Source of the DNA: Candidatus Neomicrothrix sp. UBA4742 | GTDB taxonomy: Bacteria > Actinomycetota > Acidimicrobiia > Acidimicrobiales > Acidimicrobilacustridaceae | DNA: 6,171 nucleotides | Direction: 5' to 3' | NCBI GenBank assembly: GCA_002403895.1 | Contig: DHIQ01000280.1 | Coordinates: 1 to 6,171, forward strand | In this document: piece after piece, positions 1-6,056 of the stretch | Layout of the letters: each line of letters begins with the position of its first letter | Position numbering within the stretch: the stretch's first letter is position 1 | Translations under genes and position numbers: made by a program | The notes under the pieces: generated by a model | What the model was told of the DNA's origin: nothing | Seen by the model: only the letters and a program-made list of their open reading frames with translations | Databases searched by the model: none

Positions 1-69
1 GCTGAGCTTGAGGCGGCCGGAGGCGCACACGTGCTCCGCTCGCTCGAAGACGGGTTCCCGGGGCTGTGA
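1..69 (+). CDS. C-terminal tail of an upstream gene (partial; possibly a HAD-type hydrolase)
   Basis: The first reading frame is open from the left edge to a TGA at 67-69 and gives 22 residues that include AGGAHVLRSLEDGFPGL at the C-terminus. Third codon positions are almost all G or C, as in the neighbouring real genes, which favours a true gene end. A Gly-Ala-His, then a hydrophobic Val-Leu, then Ser-Leu-Glu-Asp followed by Pro and Leu resembles the end of many HAD-superfamily phosphatases (the last strand and helix after the Asp-rich motif). That match rests on a short, weakly conserved tail, so the family is a guess. The start and all catalytic motifs lie outside the window. It is co-directional with tkt, 269 bases upstream of its start, so an operon link is possible but not shown. 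Confidence 0.5.
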   Translation, partial: AELEAAGGAHVLRSLEDGFPGL

Positions 70-338
70 CGACCGGGCGGGTAGTGCCTCGGCAAGGGTC
101 GCCCCGGCAGGTGGTGAGCCCCCCTGTGACAGGCGGAACGCTTCCCTGCCACGCCGAGCCCGACGGTCATGTCCGCTGCCACGAGTTCGGCTTCGGCTTC
201 GCGGCGAGGCGCTTCTCGGTTTCGATGGATCCAAGGTTGTCGTTGTCTGTCATCTCCGCTCCCTATCTCGACTGTGCCCCCTCACCACTCGATGGAAGCG
301 GCCTACCGAGTACCACCAACCGATGAAGAAGGATTGCC
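70..338. other. Intergenic region upstream of tkt
   Basis: No gene can be supported here with confidence. The region contains concentric inverted repeats at 71-168 (listed separately), a six-C run at 119-124, a short tandem of TTCGGC around 186-197, and the tkt ribosome binding site near 327-333. One frame is open from a GTG at 66 (GTGA overlap with the upstream stop) to a TGA at 324-326. Its 86-residue product has no recognisable domain and its codon use is less biased than that of tkt, so I do not call it a gene. I see no convincing -35/-10 pair. A TTGTCT at 243-248 with a TATCTC at 264-269 is too poor and too closely spaced to call. Confidence 0.6.
71..168 (+). other. Concentric inverted repeats: possible structured leader RNA or terminator
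   Basis: Four nested complementary arms can be paired by eye. GACCGGG (71-77) pairs with CCC (160-161 used) plus CGGTC (164-168), with a two-base bulge at 162-163. CTCGGC (88-93) pairs with GCCGAG (153-158). GGCAGG (106-111) pairs with CCTGCC (145-150). CCTG (123-126) pairs with CAGG (130-133) around a three-base loop. A small extra hairpin, GGG/CCC at 96-104, fits in one of the internal loops. The set begins two bases after the upstream stop codon, so it could be a 3' structure of that transcript or part of the tkt leader. No U-rich tract follows. In DNA this rich in G and C some pairing arises by chance. I could not match it to a known riboswitch class. Confidence 0.3.
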
Positions 339-2441
339 ATGACCTCACCACGTCGCCCGGCCGGTGATCTTGACACGATCTGTGTCAACACCCTCCGCAC
401 CCTCGCCATCGACGCCGTGGAGAAGGCGAACTCGGGCCATCCGGGGACGCCGATGGGCATGGCTCCGGTCGGCTATCAGCTCTGGCAGCGCCAGCTTCGC
501 TTCGATCCCGCCGATCCGATCTGGCCCAACCGGGACCGCTTCGTGCTCTCCGAAGGGCACGCATCGATCCTCCTCTACGCCCTGTTGCACCTGGCACAGG
601 TAAAAGCGGTGAACCCCGCCTATGAGAGCGTCGGCCGAGCGTCGGTGACCCTCGAGGACATCAAGTCCTTCCGTGAGCTCGGGTCCCGCTGCCCGGGGCA
701 TCCCGAGTACCGCTGGACCTCGGGGGTGGAGGCCACGACGGGGCCCCTCGGCCAGGGCGTCGCGAACTCGGTGGGTATGGCGATCGCCTCGCGCTGGCTC
801 GCCGAGCGCTACAACCGACCTGGCTTCGAGCTGTTCGACTTCGACGTGTACGCCCTCATGGGCGACGGCGACATGATGGAGGGCATCTCCGCCGAGGCGG
901 CCTCGCTCGCCGGGCATCTGGGGCTGTCCAAGCTGTGCTGGATCTACGACAACAACCACGTCACCATCGAAGGCAACACCGCACTCGCCTTCAGCGAGGA
1001 CGTGGGGACGATCTTCTCCGGCCACGGCTGGAACGTGACCCGGGTCTCCGACGCCAACGACCTCGGTTCGCTCTCCAAGGCGTTCCAGGTGTTCCGGGAC
1101 GAGACGGAGCGACCAACCCTCGTCATCGTCGACAGCCACATCGGCTACGGCGCGCCCGACATCGTCGACACGAGCGCGGCGCACGGCCAGCCGTTGGGCG
1201 CGGCAGAGGTCAAAAAGGCCAAGACCAGCTACGGCTGGCCCGAGGAGGCCAAGTTCTTGATTCCCGACGGGGTCTACGAGCACTTCGCCGCGGGTATCGG
1301 GGCCCGTGGGTCGGAGCTTCGCGAGGCGTGGATGGCGCTGTTCGCTGGCTACAAACATGAGCACCCTGATCTCGCGGTGGAGCTGTTAGCCATGCAGCGC
1401 CGCGAGCTTCCCGCGGGATGGGACGCCGACATTCCAACCTTCGACGCGGATCCCACCGGTGTGGCCACCCGGGACTCCTCGGGGGAGGTCCTCAATGCCA
1501 TCGCGCCTCGGGTTCCCTGGCTGATCGGTGGATCGGCCGACCTGGCACCGTCCACGAAGACCCGCCTCACGTTCTCAGGTGCGGGGGACTTCGAGGAGGA
1601 CAGCTACGGAGCTCGGAACTTCCACTTCGGCATCCGCGAGCACGCCGCAGCGGCGATCACGAGCGGGCTGGCGCTCTCCAAGGTACGGGCCTACTGGTCG
1701 AGCTTCCTCGTCTTCTCCGACTACGCCCGGGGAGCGATTCGCCTGTCCGCGATGATGGAGGTCCCCGTCATCCACGTTTTCACCCACGACTCGATCGGCA
1801 TGGGCCAAGACGGTCCCACCCACCAGCCGGTCGAGCAGCTCGTCTCGCTACGAGCAATCCCGGGCCTCGTCGTTCTGCGCCCCGCCGACGCGAACGAGGT
1901 GGCCGAAGCCTGGCGGGTCATCATGGGCCTGCAACACGACCCGGTCGCCCTGGTGCTCACCCGCCAGGCCGTCGCCACCCTCGACCGATCCCGCTACGCC
2001 CCGGCGTCGGGTCTCGCCCAGGGCGCCTACGTGCTGGCCGAGCCGGCCGAGGGACCGCCCGAGGTCATCATCATCGCGACGGGCAGCGAGGTCTCCCTCG
2101 CCGTCGCCGCCTACGAGGAGCTCAGTACCGAAGGGGTAGCGGTCCGGGTGGTGAGCATGCCGAGCTGTGAACTGTTCGACCGCCAGCCGGCCGCCTACCG
2201 CGACTCGGTGCTCCCTCCCGGGGTCCGGGCGCGGGTGGCGGTCGAGGAGGCATCCACCTTGGGGTGGCACCGCTACGTCGGCACCGATGGCGCGGTAATC
2301 GGCATGCACACGTTCGGGGCGTCGGCGCCGCTCAAGGATCTTCAGACCAAGTTCGGCTTCACCCCCGAGAAGGTGGCCGACGCCGCCCGCCACCAGATCG
2401 AACGACACAGCCAGCTCGAATCACAGAGGAGACACTCATGA
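339..2441 (+). CDS. tkt: Transketolase
   Basis: This is a thiamine diphosphate-dependent cytosolic enzyme. It moves two-carbon ketol units between sugar phosphates (xylulose 5-phosphate, ribose 5-phosphate, sedoheptulose 7-phosphate, glyceraldehyde 3-phosphate, erythrose 4-phosphate, fructose 6-phosphate). The 700 residues match the usual 660-700. The cofactor-binding N-terminal domain has SGHPG (32-36), SEGHAS (71-76), GPLGQG (135-140), GDGDMMEG (175-182) with DNN at 204-206 for metal and diphosphate binding, and His282. The pyrimidine domain has GIREH with the catalytic Glu434, Phe456/Phe459 for the cofactor ring, and THDSIGMGQDGPTHQ (482-496) with substrate-binding His483 and His495. Arg378 and Arg542 fit the phosphate-binding positions. 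The C-terminal domain follows from about residue 560. Residues 88-125, between the SEGHAS and GPLGQG motifs, are longer than in E. coli TktA, as in a known bacterial subfamily. The start is supported by AGAAGGA at 327-333, five bases before the ATG, and by a family-typical N-terminus. The stop overlaps the next gene by ATGA. Confidence 0.97.
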   Translation: MTSPRRPAGDLDTICVNTLRTLAIDAVEKANSGHPGTPMGMAPVGYQLWQRQLRFDPADPIWPNRDRFVLSEGHASILLYALLHLAQVKAVNPAYESVGRASVTLEDIKSFRELGSRCPGHPEYRWTSGVEATTGPLGQGVANSVGMAIASRWLAERYNRPGFELFDFDVYALMGDGDMMEGISAEAASLAGHLGLSKLCWIYDNNHVTIEGNTALAFSEDVGTIFSGHGWNVTRVSDANDLGSLSKAFQVFRDETERPTLVIVDSHIGYGAPDIVDTSAAHGQPLGAAEVKKAKTSYGWPEEAKFLIPDGVYEHFAAGIGARGSELREAWMALFAGYKHEHPDLAVELLAMQRRELPAGWDADIPTFDADPTGVATRDSSGEVLNAIAPRVPWLIGGSADLAPSTKTRLTFSGAGDFEEDSYGARNFHFGIREHAAAAITSGLALSKVRAYWSSFLVFSDYARGAIRLSAMMEVPVIHVFTHDSIGMGQDGPTHQPVEQLVSLRAIPGLVVLRPADANEVAEAWRVIMGLQHDPVALVLTRQAVATLDRSRYAPASGLAQGAYVLAEPAEGPPEVIIIATGSEVSLAVAAYEELSTEGVAVRVVSMPSCELFDRQPAAYRDSVLPPGVRARVAVEEASTLGWHRYVGTDGAVIGMHTFGASAPLKDLQTKFGFTPEKVADAARHQIERHSQLESQRRHS
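2425..2431 (+). promoter_or_regulatory. Ribosome binding site inside the end of tkt
   Basis: AGAGGAG lies six bases before the ATG at 2438, within the last codons of tkt. It fixes the start of the fusion gene and rejects the longer open frame that begins at 2264 inside tkt. The ATGA overlap suggests translational coupling of the two genes. Confidence 0.75.
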
Positions 2442-5290
2442 CCACCCCGGTCCACCAGGCTCTCGCCCTCGGTCAGAGCATCTGGTACGACGGCATCCGC
2501 CGCTCGCTTCTCACCTCCGGCGACCTCGCGCACATGGTGGAGAAGGAGGGCTTGCGGGGCATGACCTCCAACCCCTCGATCTTCGACGCTGCCATAGCCG
2601 GCTCAAGCGACTACACCGACGCCATCGCCGAGCTGCGCCGCTCGGGGCCGACCGACGCCAAGTCGGCTTACGAGTCCCTCGCCATTGCCGACATCCGCGG
2701 GGCGGCCGACATCTTCCGACCCGTCTACGACCAGAGCGGCGGCGCCGATGGGTACGTGAGCATGGAGGTTTCCCCCGAGCTTGCCCATGACACGGCCGCC
2801 ACCGTGGCTGAGGCCAAGCGGCTGTGGGGTGCTGTCGACCGGCTCAACGTGATGGTGAAGGTGCCGGGCACCGAAGAAGGTATCCCCGCGATACAGGAGC
2901 TGATCGGTGCCGGCATCAACGTGAACGTCACCTTGCTGTTCGGTCTGGCTGCGTACGAGTCCGCCGCCCAGGCCTACCTGGCCAGCCTCGAGGACCGCCT
3001 CGCCGCCGGCGCCGGCATCGCCGGCATCACCTCGGTGGCGAGCATCTTCGTTTCCCGCCTCGACGCGGCGGTCGAGCCACAGCTCGACCCCTCGTATGCG
3101 GGCAAGGTGGCCATCGCCAACGCCAAGGTCGTCTACGCCGCCTCCCGCAAGCTGTTCTCGGGCAAACGTTGGAACGCGCTCGCCGAACAAGGAGCCCGCT
3201 CCCAGCGCCTGCTGTGGGCGTCGACCAGCACCAAGAACCCGGCCCTGCCCGAACTGCTCTACGTCGAGGCGCTCATGGGCCCCGACACCGTCGATACCAT
3301 GCCGCCAGCCACCTTCGAGGCCTTCGCCGCCCGCGGCAAGGTTCGCCCGGCACTCGAAGAGGACGTGGGAGGCGCTCACGCCGTCTTGGACAGCCTTTCG
3401 GGTCACGGCGTCGAGCTCTCCGAGGTGCTCGACCAGTTGGTGGCCGAAGGGGTGGAGAAGTTCGCCACTGCGTTTCGCGATCTCCTCTCCTCGGTGGAAC
3501 GCGCCCTGGCCGGCGACGCTGAAAGACCGGAGCCGTGGCGGCTGCGCACGTCGCTGCCGAGGGAGCTGGCCGACCAGGTCGACGGGGTCATCGACGAGTG
3601 GCGCTCGACCGCCAAGGTGGCCCGGATCTGGGCCCACGACGCAACGGTGTGGACCGGGAAGGGCGAAGACGCTTGGCTGGGCTGGCTCGGCGTCGCCCTC
3701 GACCAGGCAGCCCACGACCATCGCTTCGACGCGTTGGTGGAAGAGGTACGCGAGGCCCGTTTCGCCGACGCGGTGGTGCTCGGCATGGGGGGATCGAGCC
3801 TCTGCCCCGACCTGCTCGCCCACACCTTTCCTGCGAAGACGGGTCTCCCGCGGCTCCTCGTGCTCGATTCGACCGACCCCGAGCAGGTGAGAGCCATGGA
3901 GGAGCGTGTCGATCTCGCCCACACGCTGTTCTTCGTGTCCTCCAAATCGGGCACCACTTTGGAGCCCAACATCTTCGCCGCCTACTTCTACGACCGCATG
4001 GCCAGCGCCGTCGGCGCCGAGGCGGCCGGCTCACATTTCATCGCCATCACCGATCCCGGCTCGCCCCTTCAAGCTATGGCCGAGCGACAGGGGTACCGGG
4101 CGGTGTTCTTCGGCGTGCCCTCGATCGGCGGCCGCTACTCAGCGCTGTCGGACTTCGGCATGGTGCCCGGCGCGGCCTGCGGCGTCGACGTCGGGCGGCT
4201 GTTCTCCTCGGCCGAGAAGATGGCACACGCCTGCGCCCCCTCGGTGCCGGCCGCCCACAACCCCGGCCTCGCTCTCGGGGCGGTCATCGGCACCTGCGTC
4301 AACGCCGGACGTGACAAGGTCACCCTCGTCACCTCCCCCGGCCTCGCCCGCCTGGGGGCCTGGCTCGAGCAGCTCCTGGCCGAATCGACCGGCAAGCAAG
4401 GCAAAGGCGTGGTGCCGGTCGACAGCGAACCGCTCGGCGAGCCTTCGCTCTATGGAGCCGACCGGCTCTTCTGCTCCATCACGCTCGACGGCGACGACGA
4501 CGCCGAGCAAGCAGCCAAGATCACGGCGCTCGAAGCGGCAGGCCATCCCGTGGTGCGCATCGAGCTGTCCAACCTCTACGACCTCGGCGGGGAGCTGTTC
4601 CGATGGGAGTTCGCCACCGCGGTAGCCGGCTCGATCATCGGCATCGACCCCTTCGACCAGCCCGACGTCGAAGAGGCCAAGGTCCTCGCCCGCCAGCTCA
4701 CCGACCGCTACGACCAGGAGGGCTCCCTGCCCGAGCTTTCCCCACTGTGGGAAGGCGAAACAATCAAGCTCTACGCCGACGATCGCAACGGCGCCGAGCT
4801 GACCCGGGCTGCCAACCCTTCGAATTCGGGAGCCAGCCGCCCCAACCTGGCCGACTACGTCCGGACACATCTCGCACGCGCCAGGACAGGGGACTATGTG
4901 GCCTTGCTCGCCTACGTGCAGATGGCCCCCGCGCACGAGGCCGTCCTCACCGAGATGCGGACGCTCATCCGAGACAACCTCCGGGTAGCCACCTGCGTCG
5001 GGTTCGGGCCCCGCTTCCAGCACTCCACCGGGCAAACCTACAAAGGCGGCCCCAACACCGGGGTGTTCTTACAGATCACCTGCGACGACCCTGTCGAGGT
5101 GGCCGTGCCCGGACACCGCTACAGCTTCGGGGTGGTCAAAGAAGCAGAGGCCCGAAGCGACCTCGACGTGCTCGCCGCACGCGGGCGGCGCGCCCTGCGG
5201 GTCCATCTCGGCGCCGACGTCACCGCCGGATTGGAGCAGCTTCGCGCCGCGCTCGCCGAGGCCATCGGGACGCCCAACGGCCGACAATGA
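2438..5290 (+). CDS. tal-pgi: Bifunctional transaldolase / glucose-6-phosphate isomerase
   Basis: This 950-residue cytosolic fusion protein joins a transaldolase (about 1-360) to a phosphoglucose isomerase (about 365-945). The first half transfers dihydroxyacetone units between sedoheptulose 7-phosphate or fructose 6-phosphate and aldose phosphates. It has Asp18 in WYDGIRR, GMTSNPSIF (41-49), NVMVKVPGT with Schiff-base Lys141, NVNVTLLF (161-168), SVASIFVSRLD (199-209) and WASTSTKNP (260-268). The second half interconverts fructose 6-phosphate and glucose 6-phosphate through a double SIS fold. It has LGMGGSSL (448-455), SSKSGTT (501-507) for phosphate binding, GGRYSALS (564-571), and Glu649 in AESTGKQGKG as the probable catalytic base. 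HSTGQTYKGG (862-871) and Lys901 probably stand in for the His and Lys of classical isomerases; this is inferred from order only, and GTNGQHAF is absent. The two halves share fructose 6-phosphate, so local substrate transfer is plausible. The gene overlaps tkt by ATGA. Length and motif order fit the known fusion family, and no truncation or frameshift is seen. Confidence 0.95.
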   Translation: MTTPVHQALALGQSIWYDGIRRSLLTSGDLAHMVEKEGLRGMTSNPSIFDAAIAGSSDYTDAIAELRRSGPTDAKSAYESLAIADIRGAADIFRPVYDQSGGADGYVSMEVSPELAHDTAATVAEAKRLWGAVDRLNVMVKVPGTEEGIPAIQELIGAGINVNVTLLFGLAAYESAAQAYLASLEDRLAAGAGIAGITSVASIFVSRLDAAVEPQLDPSYAGKVAIANAKVVYAASRKLFSGKRWNALAEQGARSQRLLWASTSTKNPALPELLYVEALMGPDTVDTMPPATFEAFAARGKVRPALEEDVGGAHAVLDSLSGHGVELSEVLDQLVAEGVEKFATAFRDLLSSVERALAGDAERPEPWRLRTSLPRELADQVDGVIDEWRSTAKVARIWAHDATVWTGKGEDAWLGWLGVALDQAAHDHRFDALVEEVREARFADAVVLGMGGSSLCPDLLAHTFPAKTGLPRLLVLDSTDPEQVRAMEERVDLAHTLFFVSSKSGTTLEPNIFAAYFYDRMASAVGAEAAGSHFIAITDPGSPLQAMAERQGYRAVFFGVPSIGGRYSALSDFGMVPGAACGVDVGRLFSSAEKMAHACAPSVPAAHNPGLALGAVIGTCVNAGRDKVTLVTSPGLARLGAWLEQLLAESTGKQGKGVVPVDSEPLGEPSLYGADRLFCSITLDGDDDAEQAAKITALEAAGHPVVRIELSNLYDLGGELFRWEFATAVAGSIIGIDPFDQPDVEEAKVLARQLTDRYDQEGSLPELSPLWEGETIKLYADDRNGAELTRAANPSNSGASRPNLADYVRTHLARARTGDYVALLAYVQMAPAHEAVLTEMRTLIRDNLRVATCVGFGPRFQHSTGQTYKGGPNTGVFLQITCDDPVEVAVPGHRYSFGVVKEAEARSDLDVLAARGRRALRVHLGADVTAGLEQLRAALAEAIGTPNGRQ

Positions 5291-5484
5291 GCGAGCCTCG
5301 GGTCGTCATCGTCGGGGCACCCTGGTGGCGGGTCTGGAGCAGAGTGACCGACTCGGTGCCAGATCGGGACCCCGACCATCCGGATCCCTTTCACCATGTC
5401 ATCCGCTCAGGTGGCCTGGAACGAACTGGTTCGCAGCAACTGCATCGGACCACCAGGCATCATCAGGCTCAACGGAGGCTCCGC
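5291..5484. other. Gap between tal-pgi and the RaiA-like gene
   Basis: I see no gene of its own here. An ATG at 5287 overlaps the tal-pgi stop (ATGA) and opens a frame that runs without a stop into the RaiA-like gene. Its first 20 or so codons are GC-rich at third positions, and the later ones become irregular. The region also has a perfect 7-base inverted repeat, GTCGGGG (5311-5317) with CCCCGAC (5370-5376), and an alternative 6-base pair, GGCACC (5316-5321) with GGTGCC (5355-5360). These may end the upstream transcript or fold in the leader of the next gene. No clear promoter hexamers are visible. Confidence 0.5.
5474..5478 (+). promoter_or_regulatory. Ribosome binding site of the RaiA-like gene
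   Basis: GGAGG lies six bases before the ATG at 5485. It decides the start in a frame that is open far upstream, and it places the N-terminus exactly where the family begins (MQIHVHTDN). Confidence 0.8.
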
Positions 5485-5835
5485 ATGCAGATCCACGTTC
5501 ACACCGACAACAACATCGACGGAACCGATAAGATGACGGCCCACGTCGAGCGCGAGGTCGCGACCGCCCTGTCACGGTTCAGTGACCACCTCACGCGGGT
5601 TGAGGTTCATCTCAGCGATGAGAGCGCCGGACGGGTCACCGATGCCGACATCCGATGCATGATCGAGGCGCGACCGGAGGGTCAGACCCCGGTCACCGTG
5701 ACCGACGACGCAGGCAGCGTGGACGCGGCCCTCAAAGGGGCCATCCATCGGCTGAATCACCTGCTGGCCAGCCAGGAAGGCAGGCAGCAGGACGAGCACG
5801 CCCGCACCTCGATCCGTGGCCACACCGACCAGTGA
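5485..5835 (+). CDS. Short HPF/RaiA-family ribosome-associated protein
   Basis: The 116-residue product looks like a single ribosome hibernation promotion factor/RaiA domain with beta-alpha-beta-beta-beta-alpha order. Strand MQIHVHTDN is at 1-9, a helix at about 14-36 includes ALSRFSDHLTRVEVHLSDE leading into strand two, strands at about 54-74 include ADIRCMIEARPEGQTPVTV, and a last helix spans about 78-97. RFSDHLTRVEVHLSDE (31-46) is the best match to the short HPF/RaiA subfamily. Known members bind the small subunit near the decoding region and silence or protect ribosomes in stationary phase or stress. The long form's C-terminal dimerisation domain is absent; instead there is a polar tail from about residue 98 (QEGRQQDEHARTS). 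The start is set by GGAGG at 5474-5478; an in-frame ATG at 5287 is less likely. Codon third positions are somewhat less GC-rich than in tkt. The 194-base gap suggests separate control. The family call is firm, the exact role inferred. Confidence 0.88.
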   Translation: MQIHVHTDNNIDGTDKMTAHVEREVATALSRFSDHLTRVEVHLSDESAGRVTDADIRCMIEARPEGQTPVTVTDDAGSVDAALKGAIHRLNHLLASQEGRQQDEHARTSIRGHTDQ

Positions 5836-5869
5836 GGTGAAGGGGCCCACGGGACAGTGCCCCAGCCTC
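5834..5869 (+). terminator. Possible terminator hairpin after the RaiA-like gene
   Basis: GGGG (5842-5845) and CAC (5848-5850) pair with GTG (5857-5859) and CCCC (5860-5863) around a six-base loop, with a two-base bulge. GAGG (5834-5837) can pair with CCTC (5866-5869) outside. The hairpin begins at the stop codon of the gene, the right place for a terminator, but only a short CTTATTG follows instead of a U-tract, so the call is weak. Confidence 0.35.
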
Positions 5870-5913
5870 CTTATTGCGCTGGGTTGTTCTCCTGGTCGTC
5901 CAGACGAACTCAA

Positions 5914-5951
5914 TTCGGTGGTCCCGGGATGAAAGGACACGGGCCACCGAG
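5914..5951. terminator. Inverted repeat between convergent genes, possible bidirectional terminator
   Basis: CGGTGG-T-CCCG (5916-5926) pairs with CGGGCCACCG (5940-5949). This is ten base pairs with one bulged T and a 13-base loop, extended by T5915-A5950 and a T5914-G5951 wobble. It is the strongest hairpin in the window and sits between a plus-strand and a minus-strand gene, so it could stop transcripts from both. Read on the minus strand it is followed by AATTGAGTTCG; on the plus strand the flank is G-rich. Neither side has a strong U-tract. Confidence 0.45.
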
Positions 5952-6056
5952 GTTCGGGGGTAGCGCGAAGAGAAGCAAACGCCACCAAAGATCTGGGGTG
6001 ACGCGAGACACAGACATTACCCCCGTAAACTCCCAAACCCTAGGGGCCGCGACCAC
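5952..6056. other. Remainder of the convergent intergenic region
   Basis: No gene is seen. There is an exact 8-base inverted repeat, CGGGGGTA (5955-5962) and TACCCCCG (6018-6025), a small perfect palindromic hairpin TTAC-CCCC-GTAA (6017-6028), and the palindrome CCCTAGGG (6038-6045). The most likely setting is the 3' untranslated region of the minus-strand gene. Any regulatory role is unknown. Confidence 0.4.

Noticed and set aside
112..135. Actinobacterial 6C RNA suggested by the six-C run
   Set aside because: That RNA needs two hairpins each with a C-rich loop. Here only one six-C run is present and it is not in a clear hairpin loop.
85..180. Possible cobalamin or other known riboswitch before tkt
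   Set aside because: Fragments such as CTGTGAC and CTGCCAC recall the cobalamin class, but the order and the full B12-box pattern are missing, and tkt is not a usual target.
243..269. Promoter-like TTGTCT and TATCTC before tkt
   Set aside because: The spacer is only 15 bases and the -10 match is poor, so it is no better than chance.
345..1364. 339-codon open frame on the minus strand opposite tkt
   Set aside because: It lies wholly antisense to a clearly real transketolase. Long antisense frames are usual in GC-rich genes, and its product shows no domain.
2264..2437. Earlier start for tal-pgi inside tkt
   Set aside because: The 58 extra residues are the out-of-frame reading of conserved tkt, and the ATG at 2438 has its own ribosome binding site and matches the family N-terminus.
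2603..3922. 439-codon open frame on the minus strand opposite tal-pgi
   Set aside because: It is a shadow of the fusion gene; its product is low in complexity and has no recognisable motif.
4139..5035. 298-codon minus-strand open frame opposite the isomerase domain
   Set aside because: It is antisense to conserved isomerase motifs and is explained by codon bias of the real gene.
4603..5484. Long upstream extension of the RaiA-like frame into tal-pgi
   Set aside because: Most of it overlaps the isomerase domain in another frame and gives an Arg/Pro-rich product typical of a shadow. The GGAGG at 5474 sets the start at 5485.
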